DNA of 64,000 bases from Curtobacterium sp. MCSS17_007 (GCF_003234175.2 NZ_CP126257.1:1-64000); one strand, 5' to 3'. Numbered from the stretch's first letter, positions 52,435 to 61,545 are shown. Translations and numbers: made by a program. Notes: a model not told the origin generated them from the letters alone.

Positions 52435-53019
52435 GTGCCCGACGCCGACCTCCGCTCCCGCATCGTCTCCGGTGCCGCCGACGCCTTCCGCGACGGCGAC
52501 TTCCACGCGGTCGGACCGGAGGAGGTCGCCCGGTCCGCCGGGGTCACGGTCGACGAGCTGCACCGGGTGTTCCCGTCGTGGGAGCTGCTCGTGGTGGCCG
52601 TCGTCGACCGGTGGGCCGGGGTCGGGCGTGAGGCACTCCGCGGCGTCGCCGAGCAGGAGGGGGCCGTCGCGTACCTCCGGGCCCGGCTCGACCGCGGCCA
52701 GCAGCACCCCGCGCTCGTGCGGCTCCGGGTCGCGCTGCTCAGCGCCACATCGACCCCGGGTCACCCGGCGTCGGGGTGGTTCCGGCAGCAGTACACGATG
52801 CTCTTCGAGGACGTGACCCTCGCCCTCGTGCGGGACGTCGTCGCCGGTCGCGAGCCCCGGGGAGCCGCACCCCGGCACGCGGCCGAGCAGCTCGTCGCGC
52901 TCTTCGAGGGACTGCAGCTGCAGGCGATGCTCCGGGACGACGCCGACCTGCTCGACGGGTGGGACCGCGCGGTCGCGCGCATGCGCGCCGGGTGGTCGGC
53001 CGCCGCGGCCGCCGTCTGA
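52435..53019 (+). CDS. TetR-like transcriptional regulator
   Basis: A 194-residue regulator. The HTH region is RIVSGAADAFRDGDFHAVGPEEVARSAGVTVDELHRVFPSWELLVVAVVDRW. The C-terminal helical ligand domain ends GWDRAVARMRAGWSAAAAAV. The start is GTG 52435 (VPDADLRSR). It is divergent from the AmiS-like gene over 136 bp and so is a plausible local regulator of the AmiS/flavoenzyme pair. The HTH is slightly atypical (DGDFHAVGPEEVARSAGV), with few basic residues in the recognition helix. Confidence 0.85.
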   Translation: MPDADLRSRIVSGAADAFRDGDFHAVGPEEVARSAGVTVDELHRVFPSWELLVVAVVDRWAGVGREALRGVAEQEGAVAYLRARLDRGQQHPALVRLRVALLSATSTPGHPASGWFRQQYTMLFEDVTLALVRDVVAGREPRGAAPRHAAEQLVALFEGLQLQAMLRDDADLLDGWDRAVARMRAGWSAAAAAV

Positions 53020-53147
53020 ACGACCGCTCGAGCGCCGCCGACCACACCGCCGGCGACGAGCGTCCGTGCGGCGACGGTCAGCGCCAGGACGACGACCGCG
53101 GCCAGGGGGACCGCGTGCCTGACCGCGGAGAGCCGGTCACGTCCTCG

Positions 53148-54500
53148 TCATCGGGCCAGGTGTGTGCGGTGCGCGAACCACTCGACCCCCTCGGCCAGGG
53201 CGACGCCGGCGGTGTGCCAGTCGTGCCCTCCGCCCTCGATCACCCGCTCCGTGACGGTGACGCCGGCGGACCGTGCCGCCGCGACCACCTTCGGCACGAC
53301 CGGGCCGTACCGACTGTCGTCGGAACCGGCTGCGACGAAGGCGGCGGAGTCACGGTACGGCGCCCGTTCGGCGAGGACCCGCAGGGGCTGCGCCGCCGCG
53401 TACGCTGCACGATCGCCGCGGAAACCCCTCGAGACGGTGTCGTCACCGCCCTGGAGGACCGGACCGATCTGCCCCGAGACGTCGATCCACGACCCGAAGC
53501 GGTCGGGGCGACCGGCCCCGAGCTGCAGCGCGCACGTGCCGCCCTGCGAGAACCCGGCGATCGCCCAGTCCGCACCGGGGTCAGCGGCGTGGAGGTGGTC
53601 GTGCACCCAGTCCGGCACGTCGCGGGTGAGGTAGGTGGCGCTGTTGCCGAGCGGGCCGTCCACGCACATCGGGTTGTTCGAGGCCCGGGCCAGCTGGTCG
53701 GGCATCACGACGATCGGGGCCAGGCCGCGGTTCCGGTGCGCGATCGCGTCGAGCCGGTCCGCCATCCGGCCGGCCTCGATGATGTTCGCCGGTGCGGCCC
53801 CGGGTCCCTGTCCGGACAGCATGACGACGACGGGCAGCTCGGGCGCGTGCTCGACGAGGGCGGCCGGTGGCAGCCAGACGATCGCGGGGCGGGCGTGGAA
53901 GTGGGACACCTCGCCGGGGATCCGCACCGAGCCGTAGCGACCGTGTGCGGGCATGTCCTGCGGCGGCCGCCAGGTCGCAGCGTCGGCTCGGTGTGTTCCG
54001 GGATCCGGGTCGTCCGGCAGCCGGAGCGGCGGCACGTGCGACTGGCCGAGTGCGTCCGCGATCGTCGGGTAGAGCCCGGCGTCCCGGTTGACCGCGAGTC
54101 CGCCGGAGACGAGGGCGAGGGGCACCACCAGCGCGGCGACCACCCGGGTCAGCCGTCGACCGCGGACCAGTCCGACGACCGCGACGCCGAGCAGGGCGCA
54201 GACGACCCCGGTCCAGATGCGGTCGACCCAGGTCGGCGGGATCCCGAGGACGTCGAGCACGTCGCCGAGGAACCACGACAGCAGCGTCCCGACCACGGCG
54301 CCGGCGAGGACCGCCACCACGCACCAGCGCCACGACCGGCGGACGCCGGCGAGGACGACGACCGCGGCCACCAGGGTCAGCGCGTAGAGCGGCACGAGCA
54401 CGTGGGCAGAGAGGAGCGGCAGGGTCGTCACGGGTACGTCCGGGTGGTCGGGTCGCTCCCGGGAGGCCGACGGGGGGACGGGCGGGAGCGTCGTGGTCAC
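53148..54500 (-). CDS. Membrane-anchored alpha/beta hydrolase, antigen-85/esterase D-like
   Basis: A 450-residue protein. The first about 140 residues hold four hydrophobic segments (LLSAHVLVPLYALTLVAAVVVLAGV and following). The hydrolase domain then shows VVVMLSGQGPGAAPANII, the nucleophile elbow WAIAGFSQGGTCALQLG, acid-region DVSGQIGPVLQGG and a terminal His in EGGGHDWHTAGVALAEG. This resembles putative esterase PF00756 proteins of corynebacterial type, with membrane anchoring. The start is uncertain: GTG 54500 is used, but GTG 54432 (VTTLPLLSAH) is also reasonable. Mycolic acids are not expected in this family, so another acyl substrate must apply. Confidence 0.85.
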   Translation of the reverse strand: MTTTLPPVPPSASRERPDHPDVPVTTLPLLSAHVLVPLYALTLVAAVVVLAGVRRSWRWCVVAVLAGAVVGTLLSWFLGDVLDVLGIPPTWVDRIWTGVVCALLGVAVVGLVRGRRLTRVVAALVVPLALVSGGLAVNRDAGLYPTIADALGQSHVPPLRLPDDPDPGTHRADAATWRPPQDMPAHGRYGSVRIPGEVSHFHARPAIVWLPPAALVEHAPELPVVVMLSGQGPGAAPANIIEAGRMADRLDAIAHRNRGLAPIVVMPDQLARASNNPMCVDGPLGNSATYLTRDVPDWVHDHLHAADPGADWAIAGFSQGGTCALQLGAGRPDRFGSWIDVSGQIGPVLQGGDDTVSRGFRGDRAAYAAAQPLRVLAERAPYRDSAAFVAAGSDDSRYGPVVPKVVAAARSAGVTVTERVIEGGGHDWHTAGVALAEGVEWFAHRTHLAR

Positions 54501-54737
54501 GTGACGGTAGCGAGCGCAGGTGACCGGAACGCCTCCGCGACCGGGTTCCCCGGCGGGTTCCCGGCTGACCCTGAGCGACCCCGCACCGGACGTGGCCGGG
54601 TGACGGTCGGGGCCTGTCCGACCGGCCAGGCGATGATGGCCCGCCGGTGGTGCGGAGGACCGCACGAGCACCGCACCACCCCTCCGGAGGCGGCGCGTCT
54701 GGGTGTCCTCGTCCGAGGTCCCTGGCATGGTCGGCGC

Positions 54738-55172
54738 ATGGAGTACACGGACTACGACACCCGGCTCGCCGCCTACGGCGTGATCACCGAGGGCGACCGC
54801 GTGCTCCTGGCCCGGTTGCGGGTGCCCGAAGCGGGGACGTGGACGCTGCCGGGCGGTGGGGTCGAGTTCGACGAGACCGTCGAGCAGGCCGTCGTCCGCG
54901 AGGTGCTCGAGGAGACCGGGTACGAGGCCACCTGCGGACCGCTCCTCGGCATCCGGCACCACATCGTGCCCAAGGAGCGCCGGATGCACGACAACGGCCG
55001 ACCGATGAAGGCGGTGCAGGTCGTGTTCCGCGCGACCGTCACGGGCGGCACGCTCCGGAGCGAGGCCGACGGCTCGACCGACGAGGCCGCGTGGGTGCCG
55101 ATCGCCGAGCTGCCCCACCGCCGGCACGGTCTGCTCGTGCCGATCGCCCTCGGATGGGCGCGACGGCCGTGA
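54738..55172 (+). CDS. Nudix hydrolase
   Basis: A 144-residue Nudix protein. The Nudix box lies at residues 40-62: Gly40, Glu46, then REVLEETGY with the metal-binding glutamates. WTLPGGGVEFDETVEQ precedes it. The substrate could be a nucleoside diphosphate derivative or oxidised nucleotide; the sequence alone does not decide. ATG 54738 gives MEYTDYDTRLAAYGVITEGD. Its stop overlaps the GTG of the following small gene, indicating an operon. Confidence 0.92.
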   Translation: MEYTDYDTRLAAYGVITEGDRVLLARLRVPEAGTWTLPGGGVEFDETVEQAVVREVLEETGYEATCGPLLGIRHHIVPKERRMHDNGRPMKAVQVVFRATVTGGTLRSEADGSTDEAAWVPIAELPHRRHGLLVPIALGWARRP

Positions 55173-55519
55173 GCGGCGAGGCCACCGACCTGTCCGCCCG
55201 GCTCTGGGACGAGCGGGCGTTGCTCGGCGAGCTCGTGGAGGCCGCCCAGGACGCCGACCGTGCGCGCGCCCTGCTCGACCGGCTCCGCGGCCTGCGCCTG
55301 GAGCAGGACGTCCTCGTGCACGCCCTCGCCGAGCAGTGGGGAACCGCACCGGACACCGCGACACTGCGGTCCCTCGAACGCGTCGCGCCACCACCGTGGG
55401 ACCTGCTGCTGCCCGACCACCTGGCTGCCCTGGCCACGCTCGGCGCCGAGCTCGACGCGCTGTTGCCGCCCGGCCCGGTGCGCGAGACCTGGGACCGGGT
55501 CGGACGCCGAGCACGCTGA
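55169..55519 (+). CDS. Hypothetical helical protein coupled to Nudix gene
   Basis: A 116-residue helical protein rich in Leu, Ala, Glu and Asp (LSARLWDERALLGELVEAAQDADRARALLDRLRGLRLEQDVLV). The coiled-coil-like spacing and length recall FlgN-type chaperones, but there are no flagellar genes here and the match is weak. I use GTG 55169, which overlaps the Nudix stop as GTGA; ATG 55154 would add five residues. It is followed after 44 bp by a kinase gene. Confidence 0.7.
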   Translation: MSGEATDLSARLWDERALLGELVEAAQDADRARALLDRLRGLRLEQDVLVHALAEQWGTAPDTATLRSLERVAPPPWDLLLPDHLAALATLGAELDALLPPGPVRETWDRVGRRAR

Positions 55520-55563
55520 GCACGTCGAGCACGCTGGACCACCGTCCCTGTCAGGATGGAGCG

Positions 55564-56205
55564 GTGACCCCGACCGAGCGCTCCGTGGACGCCGCCGTCG
55601 CGCGGGCCGTGGCGCTCGCCGGGGGTGCGGGACGCACGGTGCTCGGCATCGCCGGGGCACCGGGAGCGGGCAAGTCGACCCTCGCCCGCCGGGTGGTCGC
55701 GGCCGTCGACGCCGCACACGGGCCGGGCACCGCCGTGCAGGTCCCGATGGACGGCTTCCACCTGGCGAACGCCGCGCTCGACACCCTCGGTCGCCGCGAC
55801 CGCAAGGGTGCGATCGACACCTTCGACGCCGCCGGCTACGTCGCGCTCGTCCGCCGCCTGGTCGCCGCGGACGAGGACGTCGTCTGGGCTCCCGACTTCG
55901 ACCGCCGCGTCGACGAGCCCGTCGCCGGCAGCATCGCCGTCCCGCGCGCGACCCGACTCGTCGTCTCCGAGGGCAACTACCTGCTCGACGGCGACACGCC
56001 CTGGTCCGCGCTGTCCGACCTGTTCACGGAGACGTGGGCGTGCGTCGTCGACGACGGGGTCCGCGTCGACCGCCTGGTCGGTCGGCACATGCGGCACGGA
56101 CGTGACCACGGGGCGGCCCGCGCCTGGGCACTCGAGGTCGACGGCGTGAACGCCGCGAGGGTCGCTGCCACGTTGCCCCGCGCCTCCCGGACGGTCCGGA
56201 CCTGA
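55564..56205 (+). CDS. P-loop kinase of the uridine kinase/pantothenate kinase-like group (FrcK-like)
   Basis: A 213-residue kinase with Walker A GIAGAPGAGKSTLARR (residues about 28-43). The segment VQVPMDGFHLANAALDTLGRRDRKGAIDTFDAAGYVALVRRL is the PMDGFH motif shared by YfhN/FrcK-like nucleoside or sugar kinases, and VSEGNYLLDGDTPW forms the Walker B-like EGNYLL. The lid contains GRHMRHGRDHGAARAW. The start is GTG 55564. Homologues are annotated as nucleoside/nucleotide kinases or fructose kinases; a sugar phosphotransfer role is more likely than pantothenate kinase. No operon partner is certain. Confidence 0.87.
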   Translation: MTPTERSVDAAVARAVALAGGAGRTVLGIAGAPGAGKSTLARRVVAAVDAAHGPGTAVQVPMDGFHLANAALDTLGRRDRKGAIDTFDAAGYVALVRRLVAADEDVVWAPDFDRRVDEPVAGSIAVPRATRLVVSEGNYLLDGDTPWSALSDLFTETWACVVDDGVRVDRLVGRHMRHGRDHGAARAWALEVDGVNAARVAATLPRASRTVRT

Positions 56206-56211
56206 CGGACC

Positions 56212-56315
56212 CGACCCGACGGATCCGCACCCGACCACCGACCCGACGGATTCGCACCCGACCACCGATCCGCGCCCCGCACCTGACCACCGATCCGAGC
56301 CCCGTGCACGACCAC
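56212..56315. repeat. Tandem repeat, four copies of a 25-27-bp unit
   Basis: Units start at 56212, 56239, 56266 and 56291. The first two are 27 bp and differ by a single base (GGATCCGCAC versus GGATTCGCAC). The last two are 25 bp and diverged. Each ends with GACCAC. The array fills the gap before the NmrA-like gene and ends 15 bp before its start, covering the region where a promoter would be. Confidence 0.9.
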
Positions 56316-56330
56316 ACGACAGGAGCGACC

Positions 56331-57164
56331 ATGACCATCGCCATCACCGGCGCCACCGGCAACATCGGCGGCGCCGTCGCCCGCGCCCTCGCCGCGGCGG
56401 GCGCGTCCTTCCGCATGGTCGTGCGCGACGCCGCTCGCGCCCCCGAGCTGCCCGGGACCGAGGTCGCGGTCGCGTCGTACGCCGACGTCGTGGCGTCCCG
56501 TGCCGCGCTCGAGGGCGTCGACCTGCTGCTCATGGTCTCGGGCGCCGAGGCGCAGGACCGTCTCGACCAGCACCGGGCCTTCGTCGCGGCCGCTGCCGCC
56601 GCGGGGGTCGGGCACGTCGTCTACACGTCCTTCGTCGGTGCAGCACCGGACGCGACGTTCACGCTCGGGCGCGACCACTGGGCCACCGAGCGGGCGATCG
56701 AGGAGACCCCGATGGCGCACACCTTCCTGCGGGACTCGTTCTACCTGGACTTCGTCGAGGACCTGGTCGGCGAGGACGGCGTGATCCGCGGACCGGCGGG
56801 CAACGGCACGATGGCGGCGGTGGCCCGGGCGGACGTGGCGCGGGTCGCGACCGAGGTGCTGCTGCACCCGTCCGAGCACCGGGACCGCACGTACGAGCTG
56901 ACCGGGCCGGAGGCGATCAGCCTCGCCCAGGCGGCGGCCACCGTGTCGGAGGTCCGCGGCCGCGCCGTGACCTACCAGCCCGAGACGGTCGAGGAGGCGT
57001 ACGCCTCGCGAGCACGGTGGAACCCCGAGCCGTGGCAGGCGGACGCGTGGGTGAGCACGTACACGGCGATCGCGGAGGGAGCGCTGTCCCACGTCTCGAC
57101 CGACGTCGAGCGGGTCACGGGCAGGCGACCGCTGTCCCTCCGCGAGGTACTCCAGGCGGGCTGA
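56331..57164 (+). CDS. NmrA-like NAD(P)-binding protein (QorB-like quinone reductase)
   Basis: A 277-residue atypical SDR. The cofactor loop is MTIAITGATGNIGGAVARAL, with the GATGNIG form of NmrA/QorB. ASYADVVASRAALEGVDLLLMVSG and GVGHVVYTSFVGAAPDATFTLGRDHWATERAI follow. The catalytic Tyr-Lys of classical SDRs is absent, which is normal for this group. AGGAG is 6 nt before ATG 56331. The gene is single, with a tandem repeat upstream and a hairpin downstream. A quinone- or redox-related reductase role is likely. Confidence 0.9.
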   Translation: MTIAITGATGNIGGAVARALAAAGASFRMVVRDAARAPELPGTEVAVASYADVVASRAALEGVDLLLMVSGAEAQDRLDQHRAFVAAAAAAGVGHVVYTSFVGAAPDATFTLGRDHWATERAIEETPMAHTFLRDSFYLDFVEDLVGEDGVIRGPAGNGTMAAVARADVARVATEVLLHPSEHRDRTYELTGPEAISLAQAAATVSEVRGRAVTYQPETVEEAYASRARWNPEPWQADAWVSTYTAIAEGALSHVSTDVERVTGRRPLSLREVLQAG

Positions 57165-57180
57165 CGCCCAGCTCGGCGCG

Positions 57181-57212
57181 AACGCGGGGAGAACGTCCGT
57201 TCCCCCCGCGTT
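57181..57212. terminator. Terminator hairpin after the NmrA-like gene
   Basis: AACGCGGGGAGAAC (57181-57194) pairs with GTTCCCCCCGCGTT (57199-57212) with one A/C mismatch, 16 bp after the stop. The remaining 57213-57593 is non-coding as far as I can see. Confidence 0.8.
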
Positions 57213-57593
57213 GTGGGACTCGTGCCAGGACTCCGCGCCTGGTCCACTGGAGTGGTGTCCGGCGCTCGTGCCGGGGCCGCCGCAGCCTCCGTCCGGAGGC
57301 GGTGGTCGACGTGTCTGGCTGTGTTCGGGTCACAGCCAGGCACCGCACACCGGTGCTCCTCCGAGCGACACCCGTGACGATCCGATCGGCGCTCATCCTG
57401 AGTGAGCCCTCGGATCACCGCGTAGATTCGGTCGGGCTACCCCGCGGGACCCTGACCGCGGGAGCCCGGATCCCTGTTCCCGGGCTGGTCTCGTCTGAAA
57501 CGCAGCGTCGAACCCGACGGCGCCGTAGCGCGAGGGCGCCCGTCCCGGACCCGAACCGACGGCGGCCGCCCTCGCAACCCTCGGGGGACGACG

Positions 57594-58589
57594 TCAGCCG
57601 GCGTGCTGCCGGGCCGCCCGGAGCGTCTCGCCCGGCAGCTCGCCGAACTCCTCGCGGTAGGCCCCGGAGAAGCGGCCGAGGTGGGTGATCCCCACCGACC
57701 GTGCGACCTCGGCCACCTGTGCCGGTCCGCCGGACTCGAGCTGCTGCCGTGCCATGAGGAGCCGGATGCTCCGCAGGTAGCTCATGGGGGTGGTGCCGTG
57801 GATGCGCTGGAACGCGCTCTGCAGCCCACGGACGCTCATGCGGGCGGCCGTGGCGACGTCGTCGACCGTGATCCGGTCGGCGACGTGGTCGAGGATGAAC
57901 GTCTCGGCGTCGGCGAGCCCGGCGTGCTGCGTCCGCTCGGCGGGTTGCTCGAGTGGCCAGTGCGGGATCGCGGTCAGCAGGCCGGCGGCGGCGATCGCGG
58001 CGAGCTCCTGTTCCCGCTCGCGCGAGACCTCGCCGGTGGCGCCCAGGATCTCGGCGGCGACGGTGCGCACCATCAGCCACCAGGCGGCCAGGGGTGCCCC
58101 CTCGGGGATGTGGTTCGGCTGGAACCCGAGCGGGCCGGGCTCCCATCCGCCACGGGCGGCTGCGATCTGCTCGACGATCTCGCGGTCGATGCGCATGACG
58201 TCCTTCTGGAACCGGTCCCACTGCACCTGCTGCCTGCCGGGTGCGTAGAGGACCGGTCGGCCGACGGGCAGCTGCTGACCGCCGACGACCGCGTGACCGG
58301 ACTTCAACCAGGCGATGACGATCGCGGCGGAGGCGTCCACCTCGCCCCGGACGGTGCCGGTGCAGCTGGTCGACTCGAGGGTGAGCAGCGAGGTGCCGGT
58401 CAGTGTCTCCTCGAACGAGAAGTCGTTGCTGCCCGTGACCTCGAGTCCGCGGACCAGGAAGGTGTGCAGGATCGCGTTCTTCGCGGTCGCGGTGTCCCGG
58501 GTGCGGGTGACGAGCCGAGTGCGGGTCAGCGTCAGCGGCACGTCGGCGGCGGTGTCGTGGTCGGCCACGTCGGGTCGTTCGTCGGTCAT
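57594..58589 (-). CDS. AraC-family transcriptional regulator
   Basis: A 331-residue regulator. The C-terminal double HTH reads DRITVDDVATAARMSVRGLQSAFQRIHGTTPMSYLRSIRLLMARQQLESG, followed by VAEVARSVGITHLGRFSGAYREEFGELPGETLRAARQ. The N-terminal about 200 residues resemble the AraC-binding-like domain of XylS/FeaR-type proteins and include a possible cupin-like strand set (TGTSLLTLESTSCTG and GHAVVGGQQLPVGRPVLYAPG). Its target is unclear; the downstream gene in the same direction is an MFS transporter. ATG 58589. Confidence 0.92.
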   Translation of the reverse strand: MTDERPDVADHDTAADVPLTLTRTRLVTRTRDTATAKNAILHTFLVRGLEVTGSNDFSFEETLTGTSLLTLESTSCTGTVRGEVDASAAIVIAWLKSGHAVVGGQQLPVGRPVLYAPGRQQVQWDRFQKDVMRIDREIVEQIAAARGGWEPGPLGFQPNHIPEGAPLAAWWLMVRTVAAEILGATGEVSREREQELAAIAAAGLLTAIPHWPLEQPAERTQHAGLADAETFILDHVADRITVDDVATAARMSVRGLQSAFQRIHGTTPMSYLRSIRLLMARQQLESGGPAQVAEVARSVGITHLGRFSGAYREEFGELPGETLRAARQHAG

Positions 58590-58768
58590 GGGGATCGACA
58601 GCAGTGTGCAGGAGGGGAGCGCACCGGGCCGTGCCGGTGTCCGGAAAACGTCAGTTCCTGATCCAGGCGGTCCCTCGCGCGCGGGGGACGGGGTGCGGCG
58701 TGCCGCGGTGCCGGACCGGATGCTCGTGGTGCCCCCGCCACGCCGGTCACGCTCGACGGGTTCGCACC

Positions 58769-60034
58769 TCAGTCAACGCGTCGCGCCGCGATCGTGCCCA
58801 CGACCCCGAGCGTCAGCACCGCGACGAGCACGACGAGCAGCGGTGCCGTCCAGTCACCGGTCGCGCCGTGCAGCGACCCGGCGACCAGCGGTCCGGCCGA
58901 CCCGATGAGGTACCCGCCGCCCTGCACGAACGCGGACATCCGCCTGGCGTCGTCGTCGCTCGTCACGATCCGCACGATCACGATGAAGATGACCGTGATC
59001 CCACCACCCTGCGCCGCCCCGCCGAGCACCGACCAGAGGAGCCACAGCTGCGGGGCGGCCAGCAGCCCGAGCGGCATCGCGAGCCACAGGAACGCCACGA
59101 GGGCGATGATCGCCCGCGGTCGCCAGCGGGTCGCGAGCACCGGCACGCCGAGCGCCCCGACGACCGCCAGGATCTGGAACACCGACGAGCTCGCGCCCGA
59201 CGACTCCGCGGAGAAGCCGATCTCGTCGTGCAGCAGTGTCGGGATCCACGCCGTGAGCGCGTAGTACGAGAACGCCTGCCCACCGAACGCCAGTGTCAGA
59301 CCCCAGGTGATGAGCCGACGCGCCGGACGCACCGGGACCTCGGCCTGGTCGGACGCTGCCGTCACGGTGCGGATCGAGCCGGTCTCGGTGAGCAGCTCGA
59401 CGGGGCCGGTCGCGACGACGGGCGCCGTGCGCGCCGGGCGGAGCCAGGCAGCCCGGGTACCCACCGCGTACGTCCACGCGAGCCCCGCGACGACGGCGAA
59501 GCCGGCCCACACCGCGATGGCGACCGGCCAGCCCCACGCGGCGGCGATCGGCGCGGTGCCCAGCGACGTGATCATCGAACCGACGTTGAGGGCCGACGTG
59601 TAGACCCCGGTGACCAGGCCGACGCGCTCCGGGGAGGTGTCCCGCCGGATCACGACCGGGATCACCACGTTGCCGATCGTGATGCCGATGCCGATCACCG
59701 CCGTGCCGATCAGCAGCGCCGCCGCCGAGGGCATCGACCGCAGCACCGTGCCCGCGAGCACGATGACGAGCGACAGGGACACCGCGCGCTCGGGGTCGGC
59801 CTTCGCGATCACCCAGCTGGCGAAGGGCGTCGCGAGCGAGAAGCAGAGGACCGGGATGGTCGTCAGGAGTCCGGCGATCGCGGCGGTCAGGCCGAGGTCG
59901 AGCCGGACCTCGCCGATCACCGGCGCGGGTGCGACGATCGGCCCGCGGAAGTTCAGGGCGATGAGGACGATCGCGGCCGGCAGCAGCCAGGCGGCGCCGC
60001 GGAGCCCGCGACGGGCGGTGGTGCTCCCGCTCAC
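58769..60034 (-). CDS. MFS transporter, CynX/NimT (cyanate permease-like) family
   Basis: A 421-residue permease with 12 hydrophobic segments. The first helix LLPAAIVLIALNFRGPIVAPAPVIGEV, with LNFRGPI and a PVIGEV loop, and the IVIRRDTSPERVGLVTGVYTSALNVGSM motif, are typical of the cyanate permease group (CynX, YycB, YeaN/NimT). The start is GTG 60034 (VSGSTTARRGLRG), with a weak ribosome site. The family exports 2-nitroimidazole or imports small anions; the substrate here is not known. An upstream HAD gene shares the strand. Confidence 0.9.
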   Translation of the reverse strand: MSGSTTARRGLRGAAWLLPAAIVLIALNFRGPIVAPAPVIGEVRLDLGLTAAIAGLLTTIPVLCFSLATPFASWVIAKADPERAVSLSLVIVLAGTVLRSMPSAAALLIGTAVIGIGITIGNVVIPVVIRRDTSPERVGLVTGVYTSALNVGSMITSLGTAPIAAAWGWPVAIAVWAGFAVVAGLAWTYAVGTRAAWLRPARTAPVVATGPVELLTETGSIRTVTAASDQAEVPVRPARRLITWGLTLAFGGQAFSYYALTAWIPTLLHDEIGFSAESSGASSSVFQILAVVGALGVPVLATRWRPRAIIALVAFLWLAMPLGLLAAPQLWLLWSVLGGAAQGGGITVIFIVIVRIVTSDDDARRMSAFVQGGGYLIGSAGPLVAGSLHGATGDWTAPLLVVLVAVLTLGVVGTIAARRVD

Positions 60035-60086
60035 GACGCGCTGCCGGTCACGAGGCCGGTCACGCCTGTCCCGCCCGCCCCGCCCG

Positions 60087-60749
60087 TCACGCGGCCGGCA
60101 GCAGGATCGGCAGCAGGTCGAGCGGTGTGGCAGCCTGCGCGACGGTGCCCTCTGCCTCGGCCGGGGTGCCGTAGCCCCACTCGGCGAACACGACCGGCAC
60201 GCCGTGCACGCGGGCACCCTGGACGTCGTGCAGCCGGTCACCGACGAGCACCGGGCGGCTGACGTCGTGCCCGGCGGCCTCGAGGCGACGCAGGGCCTCG
60301 GCGACGACGTCGGCCTTGGCGCTCCGGACCTCGTCGTCACTGGCACCGGTGACGAAGTCGATGTACCCGGTCAGGCCGTAGTGGTCCAGGATCACCGTCG
60401 CCGGGGTCTCGGGCTTGCTCGTCGCGGTCGAGATCGGCAGCCCGGCCTCGTGCAGCGTGCGGAGGACGACGTCGATCCCCGGGAACATCGCCGAGTCGAG
60501 CGCCCCGTGCGACAGGTAGTGCTCGCGGTAGACGGCGAGCGTGTGGTCCGCCTGCGCGTCGTCCATCCCCATCGCGGTGCGGAAGGTGTCCATGATCGGC
60601 GGGCCCACGAACGACATCAGCGTCGCGTGGTCCGGCACGGGCACGCCGACCGTGCGGAAGGTGTGCGTCATGCTCTCGAGGATCCCCGGAGCGGAGTCGC
60701 TGATGGTCCCGTCGAGGTCGAACAGGATGGCGGTGTACGGGCGCGTCAT
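60087..60749 (-). CDS. HAD-superfamily hydrolase (phosphoglycolate phosphatase-like)
   Basis: A 220-residue phosphatase. Motif I is FDLDGTISDS with nucleophile Asp11 and Asp13. ISTATSKPETPA supplies the Thr/Ser motif II, Lys lies in RSAKADVVAEALRRL, and VGDRLHDVQGARVHGVPVVFAEWGYG gives motif IV with Gly-Asp-x-x-x-Asp. The helical cap matches the Gph/PpaX group. It lies 52 bp before the MFS gene. ATG 60749 gives MTRPYTAILF. Confidence 0.93.
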   Translation of the reverse strand: MTRPYTAILFDLDGTISDSAPGILESMTHTFRTVGVPVPDHATLMSFVGPPIMDTFRTAMGMDDAQADHTLAVYREHYLSHGALDSAMFPGIDVVLRTLHEAGLPISTATSKPETPATVILDHYGLTGYIDFVTGASDDEVRSAKADVVAEALRRLEAAGHDVSRPVLVGDRLHDVQGARVHGVPVVFAEWGYGTPAEAEGTVAQAATPLDLLPILLPAA

Positions 60750-60840
60750 GTCCTGACCAGCCTAGTCGGGGCGGTGGCCGCGACCACGGGGCGGGCCGGA
60801 GGACGCGGGGTGGAGGTTCGCAGTGCCTCCCGGCCGACCG

Positions 60841-61536
60841 TCAGAACAGGCGGGTGTGCCCGCCCTCGATGCCACGCATCGCGTCGTAGTCGAGCACGAG
60901 GACGCGGATGCCGCGGTCCTCGGCGAGGGTCCGCGCCTGCGGGGCCACCGTCTGCGCGGCCAGCACCCCCTGCACGGGGCGGAGCAGCGGGTCGCGGTTC
61001 ATGAGCTCGAGGTACCGGGTGAGCTGCTCGACCGCGTCGATGTTCGCGTTGCGCTTCATCTCCACCGCCACGCTCGCCCCGGCCCCGTCGCGCGCCAGGA
61101 TGTCGACCGGCCCGATGGCCGTCATGTACTCGCGTCGGACCAGCGTGTGGCCGTCGCCGAGGAGCTCGATCTGCTCGGCCAGGAGCTGCTGCAGGTGCGC
61201 CTCGACGCCGTCCTTCACCAGGCCCGGGTCGACGCCGAGGTCGTGGCTCTCGTCAGCGATCACCTCGTACAGGCTGACGATGAGCTTGTCCTGCGTCTTC
61301 TTCTGCGTGACGGTCCAGACCTGCGTGATGCCGGCGCTCGCCTGCTCCTCGTCGGGGTCGGTCATCTCGATCGAGCACGGCGGGCTCATCCAGTTCAGCG
61401 GCTTGTAGCTGCCGCCGTCGGAGTGGACGAGCAGCGAGCCGTCCGCCTTGAGCATGAGCAGGCGGGTCGCGAGCGGCAGGTGGGCCGACAGGCGTCCGGC
61501 GTAGTCGACGGAGCAGCGGGCGATGACGAGACGCAC
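60841..61536 (-). CDS. nucS: NucS (EndoMS) mismatch-specific endonuclease
   Basis: A 231-residue RecB-like nuclease that replaces MutS/MutL mismatch repair in actinobacteria. The N-terminal domain opens [42 protein letters not shown], followed by [10 protein letters not shown]. The nuclease core is [28 protein letters not shown], with the D-x..E-x-K triad. The end [19 protein letters not shown] is a sliding-clamp-binding-type tail. In characterised enzymes the clamp dnaN (also in this window) activates cutting. A gene boundary of 10 bp separates it from the MFS gene upstream on the strand. Confidence 0.95.
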   Translation of the reverse strand: MRLVIARCSVDYAGRLSAHLPLATRLLMLKADGSLLVHSDGGSYKPLNWMSPPCSIEMTDPDEEQASAGITQVWTVTQKKTQDKLIVSLYEVIADESHDLGVDPGLVKDGVEAHLQQLLAEQIELLGDGHTLVRREYMTAIGPVDILARDGAGASVAVEMKRNANIDAVEQLTRYLELMNRDPLLRPVQGVLAAQTVAPQARTLAEDRGIRVLVLDYDAMRGIEGGHTRLF

Positions 61537-61545
61537 CCGGCGATC

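Noticed and set aside
56212..56315. Possible CRISPR array
   Set aside because: The units are adjacent without unique spacers and decay progressively; there are no cas genes. It is a plain tandem repeat.
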